Positions 33,951-45,443 of a stretch of DNA of 64,000 nt are shown here, piece by piece. The stretch spans positions 94,533,152 to 94,597,151 of the forward strand of contig CM065299.1 in assembly GCA_032871835.1 (NCBI GenBank). Direction: 5' to 3'. This stretch comes from Dipteronia dyeriana. Its lineage: Eukaryota > Streptophyta > Magnoliopsida > Sapindales > Sapindaceae. The notes beneath the pieces are model-generated. The model had not been told where the DNA came from and did no database searches. It was given only the letters and a program-made list of their open reading frames with translations. The position numbers and the translations under genes were made by a program. Within the stretch, counting starts at the first letter, position 1. Every line of letters starts with the position of its first letter.

Positions 33951-36900
33951 ATGGCGGAGAACACAGAAGTTGAGGAGCGGGTTGATCTTGAAGAGGACAA
34001 TTACATGGAAGAGATAGATGATGATGTCGAGGAGCAACTAGATGACGATGGAGAAGATGAAGGTGGGGATGGAAATGGTGAAGAGAATGATGAAGAGGAA
34101 GGATATGAATACTCAAAAACTGGAGATAGTGGAAAAGATGGTTCACCGGAAGCAAATAGAAGCCACGATGACTCTGAACATGTGGAAGATGAAGAAAAGC
34201 CCACTGCTTTCATTAGTGAAGAAGAGAAGAGAAGCATGCCCAGCTTCTTGCCCTCCCTCCTCATGGTTCTGAAGTTTTTATTGGTGGTCTTCCTAAGGAT
34301 GTATTGGAAGAAGACTTGAGGGATCTATGCGAACCATTAGGCGAAGTTTTTGAGGTCAGAATTTTATCATCCGTGCTTGCGATATCTGATACCTGTCTTG
34401 TTATTGTCATATTCTGAATGGGTTTTAATGTTAAATTGCTTTACAGGTAAGGCTTATGAAGGACAAGGACAGTGGAGAAAGCAAGGGTTTTGCTTTTGTA
34501 GCATTTATATCAAAGGAGCTTGCACAAAAGGCCATTGAAGAGTTACATAGTAAAGAATTTAAGGTAATGCAGCTTAGTCATTGGGAAATATAGAAGATGT
34601 TTGGATTGACTTGGTTTAGTATCTTCCATGTCTCTTTTACACCCATCTAATTGGTTTCTCGTCTTGCAGGGTAAAACATTAAGGTGTTCACTGTCAGAAA
34701 CCAAAAACAGATTGTTTATTGGAAATATTCCAAAGATCTGGACGGAGGATGAGTTCAGAAGGACCATTGAGACTGTTGGTCCTGGAGTTGAAAACATTGA
34801 GCTCATAAAGGTGAAATTATGAATTAAATAATACTTTTATCTTATTAAGGTGAAGATGTATCTGCTTGCACTTCTAAGTGTTGTCTTTAATTACAGGATC
34901 CTCAAAATCCTTCTCGTAATCGTGGTTTCGCATTTGTTTTGTATTACAATAATGCCTGTGCTGATTATTCGCGGCATAAAATGACAAGTGCAAACTTTAA
35001 GCTGGATGGCAATACTCCAACTGTCACTTGGGCTGATCCAAAAAGTACACCTGATCATTCTGCTGCTGCTGCTCAGGTAAAGTTTAAAGTAAAGAGAACA
35101 GAGTCTTTAAGTTCTTTGAAAAAAAAATTTGGAGGGGGTCTACAGGTTTCAATGTTTACTTCTTTCTCATTTATATATGTCATAAACTAGAGTAATGTAT
35201 TGTGTTGCATTATACCTGCTATTTGTAAAAAGTGTCATAAAGGCCTGGCAAATAGGTGGACTTTTCTTTTAATTAAAGTTTCTTGTATCTCCTGTCATTT
35301 CTATGTTAGATTTATCTTTAATCTGAAATAAGGGAACATCTTGGGATACACCATTATCCTTAAAACGCAAATGTAATGTAGAAAGTAAGGTGATGGGAGC
35401 AAGTTAACAATTTACAAGATGCTGGCCATCATGCAACAGAATGGCTGCATACTTCACTATTATAGGTATCTCATGGACAAACCAAAAGCAATGTTAATTA
35501 TAGTCTGGACCTTGCTTGAATAACAGAACATCTTATGTACACTTGGGTTCAATAGTCCAATGCTAGTGATGGAGTAAAGGATCCGTTCAAGTATTATACG
35601 TAGTCTGCTGCATGTGTCAAAATAAGGTTGGCAGCTTTCTTTTTGGGCCATATATTCCAATTTATTATTAGTCTGGAATCTGGACATCCAATGTTCTTAT
35701 ACAAGGCCACTGGTCCATCAATTTTCAAGAGAAGTTTAAGACTTCTTGGAGTGATGGCAAGGTTGGAACCAAAATATTGAGTTAATGATTACTGGTTTAT
35801 CCTTGATTCAAAAAGCAATTCTTATCTGTCTACGAAAAGTGTTGTGACCATATTTAGCTTTACTCAGTTTTCCTTGGTACTGTTTAATTGTAGAATTTTG
35901 ACTTATGTTATGTACTTGTTTTGAGATTCCCAGGTAAAGGCCCTTTATGTGAAAAACATTCCTGAAAACACTTCTACTGAGCAACTAAAGGAACTATTCC
36001 AGCGTCATGGGGAAGTGACAAAAGTTGTTATGCCTCCTGGAAAATCTGGCAAACGGGATTTTGGGTTCATTCATTATGCTGAAAGGTCAAGTGCATTAAA
36101 GGCTGTCAAAGATACAGAGAAATATGAAATTGATGGTAAATCTCACACATTTCACTCGCTTTATTTAGGACGACTGCAGGACACAGCTGGAACCGGTAAA
36201 CGTGACTCCTACAGCATAAGCTGACTAATCGTTGGTTATAAACTTATAATAGTTGTTGAAAATAGAAAGGGAGCCATATATTTGCTAATGTACTTTGTAC
36301 AGTTGTTCAGGTATCCCACATGTAGTAGGGACGATTAACGAAAGCATGTGGTTTCTTCCACTTTAGATTTGTTTGTTTTTATAAGGACTGGTTATAAAAT
36401 TTAAAAACAAAACACGGTGAACGTTGAAGTTTTCCTTTATCATATCTTCTGTGATTTCTAGATTAATATGTTCATTGAACTTGAACTGCAGGCCAGTTGT
36501 TGGAGGTTGTCCTTGCAAAGCCTCAGACTGATAAAAAACCGGAAGGGGCTTATCCCTACCCTGCTGGGGTTCATCCAAACCATCTACCACATGCTGGCTA
36601 CAGTGGTGGCTTTGCCGGGGCTGCGTATGGCTCAGTAGGATCTGGATTTGGTGCTGGTGCTGGTTTCCAGCAGGTTTGTTAGTTTGTTTTATTAATTTTT
36701 TTATTTGCTTTAATAGAGTTCTTTAATTGGTCTAATTTATCTCATAAATTTGTACATATGAACAGCCCATGATATACGGTAGGGGGCCAATGCCAGCAGG
36801 GATGCATATGGTGCCGATGGTCTTACCAGATGGTCGAATTGGCTATGTTCTGTGAGTTTTTTTTTTTTTTTGAGTAGTGATATATGTCGTACTTGAAACC

Positions 36901-37067
36901 AGAAAGATTTTCAACCATTGATTTTTCTATTTGGGGGATTGTGCAGACAGCAGCCTGGAGTACAGATGCCACCTCCTCGACCTCGGAGAGTTGATAGGGG
37001 CACAGGACGAGGTGGAAGTAGTGGTGGTGATGAAGGCAACCGTGGCAGAAGATATCGACCCTATTAG
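33951..37067 (+). CDS. hnRNP Q / LIF2-like RNA-binding protein, 8 coding exons, apparent frameshift in exon 1
   Basis: Nuclear RNA-binding protein with three RRMs, related to animal hnRNP Q/R and Arabidopsis LIF2 (LHP1-interacting factor 2). Exons: 33951-34354, 34447-34563, 34670-34810, 34897-35076, 35934-36135, 36492-36673, 36766-36851 and 36947-37067, all with GT-AG sites. Exon 1 encodes an acidic Asp/Glu-rich N-terminus, then 'EVFIGGLPKD' (RRM1). RRM1 RNP1 is 'KGFAFVAF' in exon 2. RRM2 has 'RLFIGNIPK' and 'RGFAFVLYY' (exons 3-4), and RRM3 has 'ALYVKNIPE' and 'RDFGFIHY' (exon 5). The tail is Gly/Pro/Met-rich and ends in Arg/Gly repeats and 'RRYRPY'. The frame from the ATG leaves the RRM frame between 34218 and 34232. 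One added base there would give about 477 residues, the normal length. This is a sequencing error, a recent null allele, or less likely an unrecognised splice. The ATG at 33951 was chosen from the family start 'MAE'. Confidence 0.88.
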
Positions 37068-38900
37068 TAGGAGAGTGTAGAAACATGTAGTAGTTTTCCT
37101 GGAAATGGCAGGTGGTAGATGGTTGATGGAAGATTGATTAAACAACACAAAATAACAAAATCCATCCCTATCTTCACCCCGCATTTTCTTCCTACTTACT
37201 CTTCTTGGCCCCACCATTGAATGAAGGGAATGAAAGAAGAAAAAGGAAGTTGAGTCAGGAAAGTGCTTATAACTTAATTTGTTAGGAGATGTTTGACGGT
37301 CCTTAATTATTTCGTAGTTTGGTTTTGTTTATGTTATTGTTTTATCCACCCTGAGCAGGAAACAAAACTTAGCTTGTGTTTTGAGTTGTACAACCTCAAT
37401 TTCACAAGCTAGTGCAACTTTCGCACAATGCAAAACGATTTTGTTATTGTAGGGATCCATTCATGTCTACACTGATTGCCTTGAGTGAAGTTGGTGAGGA
37501 TTATGCCCATTGACTTCCTCAAGATGGGAGGAACTTTCATATAAACGACCGTAAGCTGCTTAGTTAATTGTTAATGTTGGATAATCCCAATCGTCAGACA
37601 TCATTTCTGTTAATCGTCATGTGACAAGTGAGATAATAATGTCACTTGTTAATAAGTTGACACCTCATATGGGATGTCGTCTAGCATTATTGTTAGATAA
37701 TTTGAGTGTGGATATAGTTGTGGTACAGTTGGAAGTGATTAGTCAAAAATGACATGAAAATTATAGAGATGCCATTGAAAACATTTTATTGAGCAAATTG
37801 TGGAGCATTACAACATGTCAACATTACTAGTTCCACTCTTATTTTTTCGTAAAAATCTAATAGATCATCAATTGTACAGACAATGAAACATGCTAAAAGG
37901 TTGTCATCAAAATTGCATCTCAAAATGGAGTCGACACTCGATCATTATCTATGTTATTTGTTTGGCACATTTGTTTGTTATGTCCCCTATCATATTGTGA
38001 GTGAATGACTATGCCTATAGTTCTTTGTCTTTATGGTAGATATTTTCAAACTGAAGCAACATCACGAAGCTATCGAAGTTCAAACTTTGACATTGTATAC
38101 ATTGTCTCATCTTTAAACCTCGGCGAAACCTTTTTTCTATAGTGAAAGAGTAGATTACATCATATATACTTCAAGATTATATAACGCTCGATCTCTGCAG
38201 GTTTCATTTGAGACTCTCAACTCATTTGGTGTTAATCTTTTTTTGTTTAAAAAAAAAACTTTGTTAAAGGCTATAGTACCGAAAAACACGCTTGCCTAAT
38301 TTAGTTGGTGAATCAAAAACCCTGTTTCCAACAATTGTTGCTAAACTAATTGTTTTGGCTGATTACTTGTGCTCCATTAATGTTAGTAGAAAAACCTTTT
38401 ACGCAATACTACGAGAAAATTGAAGACAGACGATTACAACGTGTCGTCGAGATTGTAGGCTCACTCCTAATCAAATGCACAGCCCAATTTATTTTTTTTT
38501 GTGATTAATGTTTCTTACTTGTATCTTCATGATCACCTTTACAGTTGAAAATAAATAAATTCATGTCTTCAATGCATAGATTTTGCTTATCCACAATTCA
38601 AGAAACCTATGGAACAAATTCTATCACACTTAAAGTTTAACCGCGATCAGCTAAATTGACATCACACCCACCAGAATTATTTATTGTCAGGAAACTTGCC
38701 TACTTCGTTAACAATCTCGAGTCTTATTATAACAAACACGAAGGTAACGCAATCCAAGACATCAATTGAGCTCCACAAAACAAACAAGAATGTAAAATGG
38801 TATACAAAATTTCAAACAAAATTAGTAAAAATCATATAAAACGAAGTCAATTGTGGCAAGTAAGCAAATACATGAAATGTAATTAAAGAGAGAAAATCAA
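37068..38900. other. Intergenic region, no gene seen
   Basis: The first 250-350 bp are probably the 3' UTR of the RNA-binding protein gene. The rest is AT-rich, without coding potential or a recognised repeat. Confidence 0.6.
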
Positions 38901-39314
38901 TCAATTGATATCTGATAGCTCTTGGAGACGCTTTTCCAATTCATGTAACTTAACAGCCCAATCACTCTTTATGGACAGAGGTTTGACATTGCTATAATCC
39001 ACCACATCATCACCGTCATCCTCTCCTCTGTGGCCGTCCGCAGAGGATAATTCCCTTCTCTTCTTGTTCTTCCTTTTCTTCTTCGCAGACGCTTTTTGTA
39101 AAGCCCAGAGCACATCCGACCCACTAAGCTGTTTTGGGTCTGGATTGCTGAGATTGGTCAGGATGGTGTGACCTAAGCCGCCGATTTCTTCACCGTAAAC
39201 GTTGTCATTTTGGGGTGGAAGAGAGCGCCACAAGTTACGGAGAAGTGGACGAAAAGTGGGTCTGTTGGGTTTGGAGAGGAACGGTGAGGTTGGGATTGGG
39301 GACACGGCCCACAT
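38901..39314 (-). CDS. Small uncharacterised plant protein, 137 aa, possible organelle targeting
   Basis: A single-exon frame of 137 codons with much higher GC than its surroundings and codon use that looks genuine. I do not recognise the family. The first 35 residues are rich in Ser, Pro, Phe and Arg with no acidic residue ('MWAVSPIPTSPFLSKPNRP'), suggestive of a transit peptide. The middle has a strongly basic run ('KKKRKNKKRR', about residues 78-87) followed by an acidic 'GEDDGDD' stretch. The C-terminus 'WAVKLHELEKRLQELSDIN' could form a short coiled coil. The basic run could equally be a nuclear signal. It lies between a convergently placed RNA-binding protein gene and a hAT MITE in its upstream region. 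Confidence 0.65.
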   Translation of the reverse strand: MWAVSPIPTSPFLSKPNRPTFRPLLRNLWRSLPPQNDNVYGEEIGGLGHTILTNLSNPDPKQLSGSDVLWALQKASAKKKRKNKKRRELSSADGHRGEDDGDDVVDYSNVKPLSIKSDWAVKLHELEKRLQELSDIN

Positions 39315-39371
39315 TTTTTTTTTTTTGGATTTTCGGTTTGCGCTTTATCAGTTTATCTTGCAATTTCCATC

Positions 39372-40015
39372 CTAAAAATTAGCGGGTATGCATTTTCGGT
39401 TTGGATTGGATTAAAACTCAATGTTAAACCAAACCAATATGGATCGGTTTAACTATATTTCAACCCAACCAAAATCTATTTGATTTTTCAAACCGATTCA
39501 AACAAAACCAAAAAAGGTCGAATTGGTTTGGATTGATTTATCGGTTTAGATTTGAACTCAAAAATCTTTTATTTTTTAATATTATATTATAAAAAATATT
39601 ATATATATATAAAGGAAATACATAATACTCAAATCAAATGAGTAATTACCAATTAAAGACATATTTGATAGCATTTATGCTTTTAAAACCTTAATACATC
39701 AATCAATCAGAAGAATTGTATCAAAACAAATAAAGATACTATAAAAACTTAAAGTAATCGGTTAAAGTTATAAAACATAGACCGAATAGAAAACTTAAGT
39801 GAATTTTATATTTTAGTTTTACTTTCTAAAATATGTGGTTTGGTTTGGTGAATTATTCCACTCAACCCAAACCGAACCACCTTTAATCGGTTTGTCCAAA
39901 AGACAAACCAACCCACCCATTTTTTATATTTATAATCGAACCAACCAAAACTTTATGAATTGGGTTGGTCGGTTTAGTTCAGTTTGATGGTTTTTTACAC
40001 ACCTCTAATAAAAAT
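39372..40015. mobile_element. hAT-type MITE (39380-40007) with near-perfect 8-bp target duplication
   Basis: Starts TAGCGGGTATGCA and ends TTTTACACACCTCTA. Flanking 8-mers CTAAAAAT (39372-39379) and ATAAAAAT (40008-40015) match at 7 of 8 bases. The interior is rich in 'cggttt'/'aaaccg' motifs like the MITE at 12127-12566, which suggests a related family. It lies about 65 bp upstream of the start of the small uncharacterised gene. Confidence 0.7.
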
Positions 40016-41600
40016 ATATTTCAAAAACAAATAAATTATTTTAATAAATTGCACAATCGAATCGACTGCTTTTTTTTAAATCGTTTATCCATTTAAACAT
40101 CTAAGTGATGCTATACAATCTAAATAATTAACCCAAAATGGTGTGATAAGTGAGTTGTCATCATCATACATAATATCCACCATACATAACATGTGATGAT
40201 ATGATTAATGAAAAAATCATTTAACATATCATATATGTTGAAATTTGGACTAAATTAGTAGGTTGTCTATCATTAGTGTAAACAAAATCATAATCTTCTT
40301 GGCAAGACAAGGTTGGTCTAATGATAAACCTTTCATATTTGCATCACGAAGTTAAGGGTTTAAGTCTTTTTCCTCTCTCAAAAAACTCTGAATTAATATA
40401 GTACTTCAAAGAAGAAAATTCTTTTTTTTATATATAATATATATTAATCTAAAACCATATATATAAGCTTTCGTTATTGATAGGATTCGATCCGCTGATT
40501 TATAGGTCATTTAACAAAGCATCAAGCGTATCTATCTCCCAACTTACGTCCTTGTTAGCTAAAAAAATAATCTTATTAAACCCACTTTTCAATGTCCCGA
40601 TTTTTCTTTCTAAAGCATTTATTTGATCGATTTTAGTTGCTCTATAAGTTAAGAATGATTATTTAGTTAGCTATTATTTTTTATCGGGATATTAAGTTAG
40701 TTGTTAATTATTAGATTTTAATCAAACAATCTATAAAAGTCAAAGATGTAACCATTGAAAAAAAAAATTGAAAGAAAAAAAACTCCCTCATAACTACCCT
40801 TATTCCTTATAGTTATGCAGCACTGTATAGTAACTAAATCAATATTTAAGAATACCAATTTGAAAAGCTATAAAATATTGAATACAAAAATGTAAATAAA
40901 CTAAAACATTTAGGTAAAATTTAATTAGACATTTTTAACATAAAATGTGGGCACGAGGGTCATGGCCCCTCACGCCCTAAGTTGGCTTCTTCCAGTGTTC
41001 CACATTGAATACATGTGTTGTGACTAGTGATTACTGAATCTTTAACATGATTGAATATTTTCTACAGTTCTACTACATAAAGATTGTGATGTTGATGAAT
41101 CAAGTATATATCAACATTATGGTCGTTACTGCTGTAATAGTGTAATTTCAACATCGTGACTATCTTTTCCATTCCTCACATGTTATCCAACTTCATTGCA
41201 TTAAATTGTAACATCTTTCTTGCAGATTCCATATGGGTTGGCTTCACATCACACTTCTATTCACAATAAATACGCAGTTTCTAAAGTCTAAACGGCTAAC
41301 CATAACAAAATTAACAATGATGATCACAACTCAATCATTAATACATACATACAAACAATTTCAACGTACAATTAATATATATGTTATACCACATTGGAGA
41401 AGTAAACTATCCCAATACTTCAATGGTAGTAATAACTAGAATTTTGAGTTTTTCGAAACTGTATTTTAATATTAAATTTCTTGCTTCTTGAGTATTCTCA
41501 TTAAACTTGTAAAAGCTTCTTCCAAATTCCAATAATAGTAATACAATTACTTGAGTATAAAAATAAAATTAGAAACTACATAGACATGCCACGTTGGCAA
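40016..41600. other. Intergenic region, no gene seen
   Basis: AT-rich. A weak tRNA-like stretch at about 40310-40375 ('ggttggtctaatgata' and 'gggtttaagtct') might be a SINE remnant but is not convincing. The right end probably holds the 3' UTR of the minus-strand KCS gene. Confidence 0.5.
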
Positions 41601-43199
41601 TCAAGCAACAGAAGAAATGTTGACCGGATACTTTTGAATAGAGTCAACCCATGGGTTGCCTCGCCAATCACCAACCGGAATCTCCCTGAGTGCTCTCCAA
41701 ACGGCACTATTACATTTAAAACCCGACCCGAATGCGATTTGCCAGACCCGGTCTCCACCCGTGACCCGACCCTTGGCCTCCGTGTAAGCCAACTCATACC
41801 AAAGCGAGCTACTGGACGTATTACCAAACCGGTGAAGAGTCATCCTCGACGGCTCCATATGCCACTCACTGAGTTGCAAATTCTTCTGCAGCTCGTCCAA
41901 AACCGCCCTACCACCTGCGTGTATACAAAAATGCTCGAAAGCGAGTTTGAAGTCAGGTATATAAGGTTTGATTTTTGCTTTGAAAATCTTTTTTCGGACA
42001 AGAGTAACAAAGAACATCAACTGTTCTGTCCACGGCAAAACAAGAGGACCCAAAGTGGTTATGTTTGTTTTCAAAGCATCTCCAGCTACAGCCATTAATT
42101 CTCTAGCAAGTGAGACCCCAATTGTTCCTTTATCGTCCTCTCTTTGATACACACAATTATAGCTCTTCTCATCAGCACCTTTATGTGTACGGACTACATG
42201 AACCAGCTCGTACTTTGACAGGGTCCGGTCCCGGTTCTTGTTTGATAAAAGAACGGCGGCTCCACCCATACGAAACAGACAGTTGCAAAGCAACATCGAT
42301 TTGTCGTTACCAAAATACCAGTTTAAAGTTATGTTTTCGGTACTAACGACTACTGCTAACGAGTTTGGATTCGCTTGGAGGAGATTTTTAGCGAGTTCGA
42401 TCGATATGAGACCGGCACTGCAACCCATTCCTCCAAGATTGATACTTTTAATGTCGGTTCTGAGTTTGTAATGGTTGACTATCATAGCAGAGAGAGATGG
42501 GGTTGGATTGAATAAGCTGCAATTCACGATAAGAATATCGATGTCTTTTGGATTTACACCGGTTTTATGGAAAAGTGAATCGAGAGCACCGAACATGACT
42601 GCTTCTGCCTCTTCACGTGCTTCGTCCATGCAAAGTCTTGGTGGTCTCGATGTTATTCCTCGAGGCAAATATGTCTCGTCACCTACACTGGCCCGACTCG
42701 ATATCCGTCTCTGGAACTGGAGCGTGTCTTCTTGAAAAGAGCCACTGTCTTCGCTCATTTTCAAGAACGACTCGACCGATATTTTCCGCTCCTCTTCCGG
42801 TTTATAACACGCGAAATCGACGAGATAAACCGGTCTGGACCGCTTCGATAAGTAGAGGGCAAAGAGGAAAACGAGCCCGAGAGAAACAGCTAATTGGGTG
42901 GCTGCATCGATGCTGCTGAGCAAAAATGCATGGTTTGTAAACAACTTGATAAAAACCCGGTCCAGTTTCAGACCAGTGAGTTGAACCACGGTGGATATCG
43001 ACAAAGGTACGATGAGAACAAGCAAAAGAATGGTAGTGAAATTACACGAGTACCCATATCCTAATCTAACGTACTTGAGCTTCACATTTTGCAAGAAATC
43101 CGGCAACCCTTGTCGGATTTTGATGACGCCGGAGGATGAATCCTTGAAGTCCATCTCCGCCGTCAATCTCTCCTTCTTATCTATCTCAACACGATCCAT
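41601..43199 (-). CDS. 3-ketoacyl-CoA synthase (KCS), single exon
   Basis: Condensing enzyme of the ER fatty-acid elongase. It joins malonyl-CoA to a long-chain acyl-CoA to make the very-long-chain fatty acids of waxes, cutin-associated lipids and sphingolipids. The intronless frame is 532 residues from the ATG at 43199; an ATG 30 bases upstream (43229) is also in frame. It shows the family order: '[17 protein letters not shown]' at the N-terminus, two membrane segments (about 54-73 and 98-117), then the FAE1/type III PKS-like domain and ACP_syn_III_C. The catalytic triad is intact: Cys260 in 'GGMGCSAG', His427 in '[10 protein letters not shown]' and Asn460 in 'RFGNTSSSS'. It resembles the FDH/KCS10 and KCS4/9/17 groups, but I cannot fix the subgroup. 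An unusual '[13 protein letters not shown]' membrane region suggests a divergent paralogue. Confidence 0.93.
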   Translation of the reverse strand: MDRVEIDKKERLTAEMDFKDSSSGVIKIRQGLPDFLQNVKLKYVRLGYGYSCNFTTILLLVLIVPLSISTVVQLTGLKLDRVFIKLFTNHAFLLSSIDAATQLAVSLGLVFLFALYLSKRSRPVYLVDFACYKPEEERKISVESFLKMSEDSGSFQEDTLQFQRRISSRASVGDETYLPRGITSRPPRLCMDEAREEAEAVMFGALDSLFHKTGVNPKDIDILIVNCSLFNPTPSLSAMIVNHYKLRTDIKSINLGGMGCSAGLISIELAKNLLQANPNSLAVVVSTENITLNWYFGNDKSMLLCNCLFRMGGAAVLLSNKNRDRTLSKYELVHVVRTHKGADEKSYNCVYQREDDKGTIGVSLARELMAVAGDALKTNITTLGPLVLPWTEQLMFFVTLVRKKIFKAKIKPYIPDFKLAFEHFCIHAGGRAVLDELQKNLQLSEWHMEPSRMTLHRFGNTSSSSLWYELAYTEAKGRVTGGDRVWQIAFGSGFKCNSAVWRALREIPVGDWRGNPWVDSIQKYPVNISSVA

Positions 43200-45443
43200 T
43201 CTTTTTTTCTTTGTGTGTGTGTTACTCAAAATAGAAACAAGTGTGGTGCATGTGCTATTTTGTTGATATTAAAACGAATAAAAAGAGAACGAGAGTGCAT
43301 AAGAAGGTGAAACCAAAACGGGCAAGTAAGATGAAGAAAGGCAAAACCCTACACGCCTTGAAATAGTTGGTTAGGTGGAGGGAAATTTAAACCCGATATA
43401 CAGAAAACTAGACCACTAAAAGTTGAAGTAATATATTAGCTGCAAGAAAGCTGGAATGATATGGTATGGCCTTTGAATTTATGATGGGTAGTTCCAAGAA
43501 AAGATGGATAGCTCAACTACCAACGGAATTCTATACTTTTTTATATATATATTTTTTAAAAAAATAATAATCAAATTCAATTTCAATCTCATGTTCACAA
43601 TTCAAAATCGGGTTATGGCAATTTTAATTTGACCAACAAGTTGCTTTCAAGCTAGTTGAAGAGTATTTAAGGTCTTTCCATTTTCAATTTATATATATAT
43701 ATTTTGGATTATAATTGTTGTTGTCATGTTAAAAAACATTAACCAAATATATTGAATTGGGGTCCTGCATGGCCTATTGTTGGGGCACCATATTTCATTC
43801 TTAATTACAAGTTATCTGCATTCTACCTTTGGATTTTTTATTATTTTTTTAATTTGGTTGATAGTTGCCCTAGACATGTATATAATATTGGGAAAAAAAT
43901 ATTTTTATAAATGTGAACAAAAAAAAAAAATGAAGAGAGAAGGGTACATAAGGAAAGCTATAAAGGGCGGTGGGATGTAGGTGACTGCCCATCGGACAAC
44001 AATGAATGAGAGTCAAAGATGGTAGTCGCTAACCTGTCTAAATCCCACCACCATTGCAAATCCAGATAATTCAATTTAATTTTTTTGTTATTAATATGTA
44101 CCTGCCTAATCTTTAATATAAATTATTAAAATCAAATGTTAGAATTCCTTTTCTTTTTTTTTTAAGATTGTTAGAATTCTAAGGAAGCTCATTTTTATTA
44201 ATGAGTTGTATTCTATGGATGGAAGAATATGTACTTAATTGCCTGAAAAAAATAAGAGGGAACAAACTCTTTACCAAATAAGGGGCATGTATTAATGTAT
44301 TATGAATTACAAATTCACTCTTACTTTAGGTAGTAATTCAAGGGAGGGGGGCTTTAAAATCCCTTTTAGAAAATTATAAACTTATTACTAACTTTTAAAT
44401 ATTTTTCACTTTGGCCCCTCAATTTTTGTTTTTTGTTTTTGTACGGTAGACACTCAAATATGAATTTGTACATCCACCGTAAGTATTATATACTTCATAT
44501 GATTATGTAGATAAATATGAGATTTAAACCTTATCAACAAATGTGAAAGGGAAAGTACACAAACCACTCGAACTAATAGTGAATGAGAGAACCCATTTTT
44601 TTTCTTATTCTCTCGGATTTTGATAGTCGGAATATTCCGTTGAAGTTTCAAGAAAACTATTCCTCTTATGTTAATTTTGTCTGAATGAAGAATAAATGTA
44701 CATTTTAACTTGGTCATACTATCATATTATCAGCAACTTGTTAAAAGTTAAAACTCAAGATAGCCCAAATTCTTCGTTTCTTACGATTTCTCCATTTCTT
44801 AGGGAGAAATCGATGCTGATAAAAATCTTAGTCCACGGCATCCTAATCTGTTATGGTCCAATCTGATATTGTTTTTCATTCATTTTCAACTCCAGAGAAA
44901 AAAAAAAGACAAGACAAAGAGAACAAATTGATAGTGATCAGTGAGTTGTCAGCCAAGAATTTACACAAGATCAAACGAGGTGAATAGTGCGAGGGAAACA
45001 GAGTTTTGACAAAAGACGAAACAGAGAATAGGAATTGATGGTGATTAGTTACTGATTAGTGATTAGTGATTAGTGATTAGTGATCAGTGAGTTGTCAATC
45101 AAGAATTTCCACAAGATATTGGATAACAGAAAATCAGATAAGATGATTGGTGAATATGGTCAAAATCCAAAATTGCAATATATTAAATTAAATTATTTGT
45201 TCCCGCAATTGAGGATTTCCACATATTAAGCTACAGTAGGCATCAATAAGCCTATCTCCAGATATTGTAGGGTACGAGCAATTTTTTGATATTAACAAAA
45301 ATCGGGATTCTATATAATTAAAATTAAAAATTAATAAATAATTGTTCATTTATTAAATATATTGTATTCCATATAAATTAAAACAAAAAAGATTTATCTT
45401 ATCTAAAAACATAAAAACAAAACATTGTTTACATTTCTATTCT
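43200..45443. other. Intergenic region upstream of KCS
   Basis: AT-rich, no gene seen. Includes the likely KCS promoter (minus strand, 43200-43700) and a short tandem repeat at 45046-45088. Confidence 0.6.
45046..45088. repeat. Tandem 'gattagtga' repeat
   Basis: The 9-bp unit 'gattagtga' is repeated about four times in a row, with flanking degenerate units. The phrase 'cagtgagttgtca' occurs both before (about 44939) and after it (about 45085), marking a larger local duplication of about 150 bp. Confidence 0.8.

Noticed and set aside
33949..34272. Ser- and His-rich frames antisense or alternative to exon 1 of the RNA-binding protein gene
   Set aside because: They mirror the GAA/GAT-rich acidic coding stretch and show no family resemblance.
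40310..40510. tRNA-like boxes and an inverted 'ggattcgatcc'-like motif, possible SINEs
   Set aside because: The motif matches are weak, there is no A-tail or target duplication, and no sister copy is available for comparison.
41586..43266. Several plus-strand frames opposite the KCS gene
   Set aside because: Antisense shadows of a GC-richer single-exon gene whose minus-strand frame has an intact catalytic triad.
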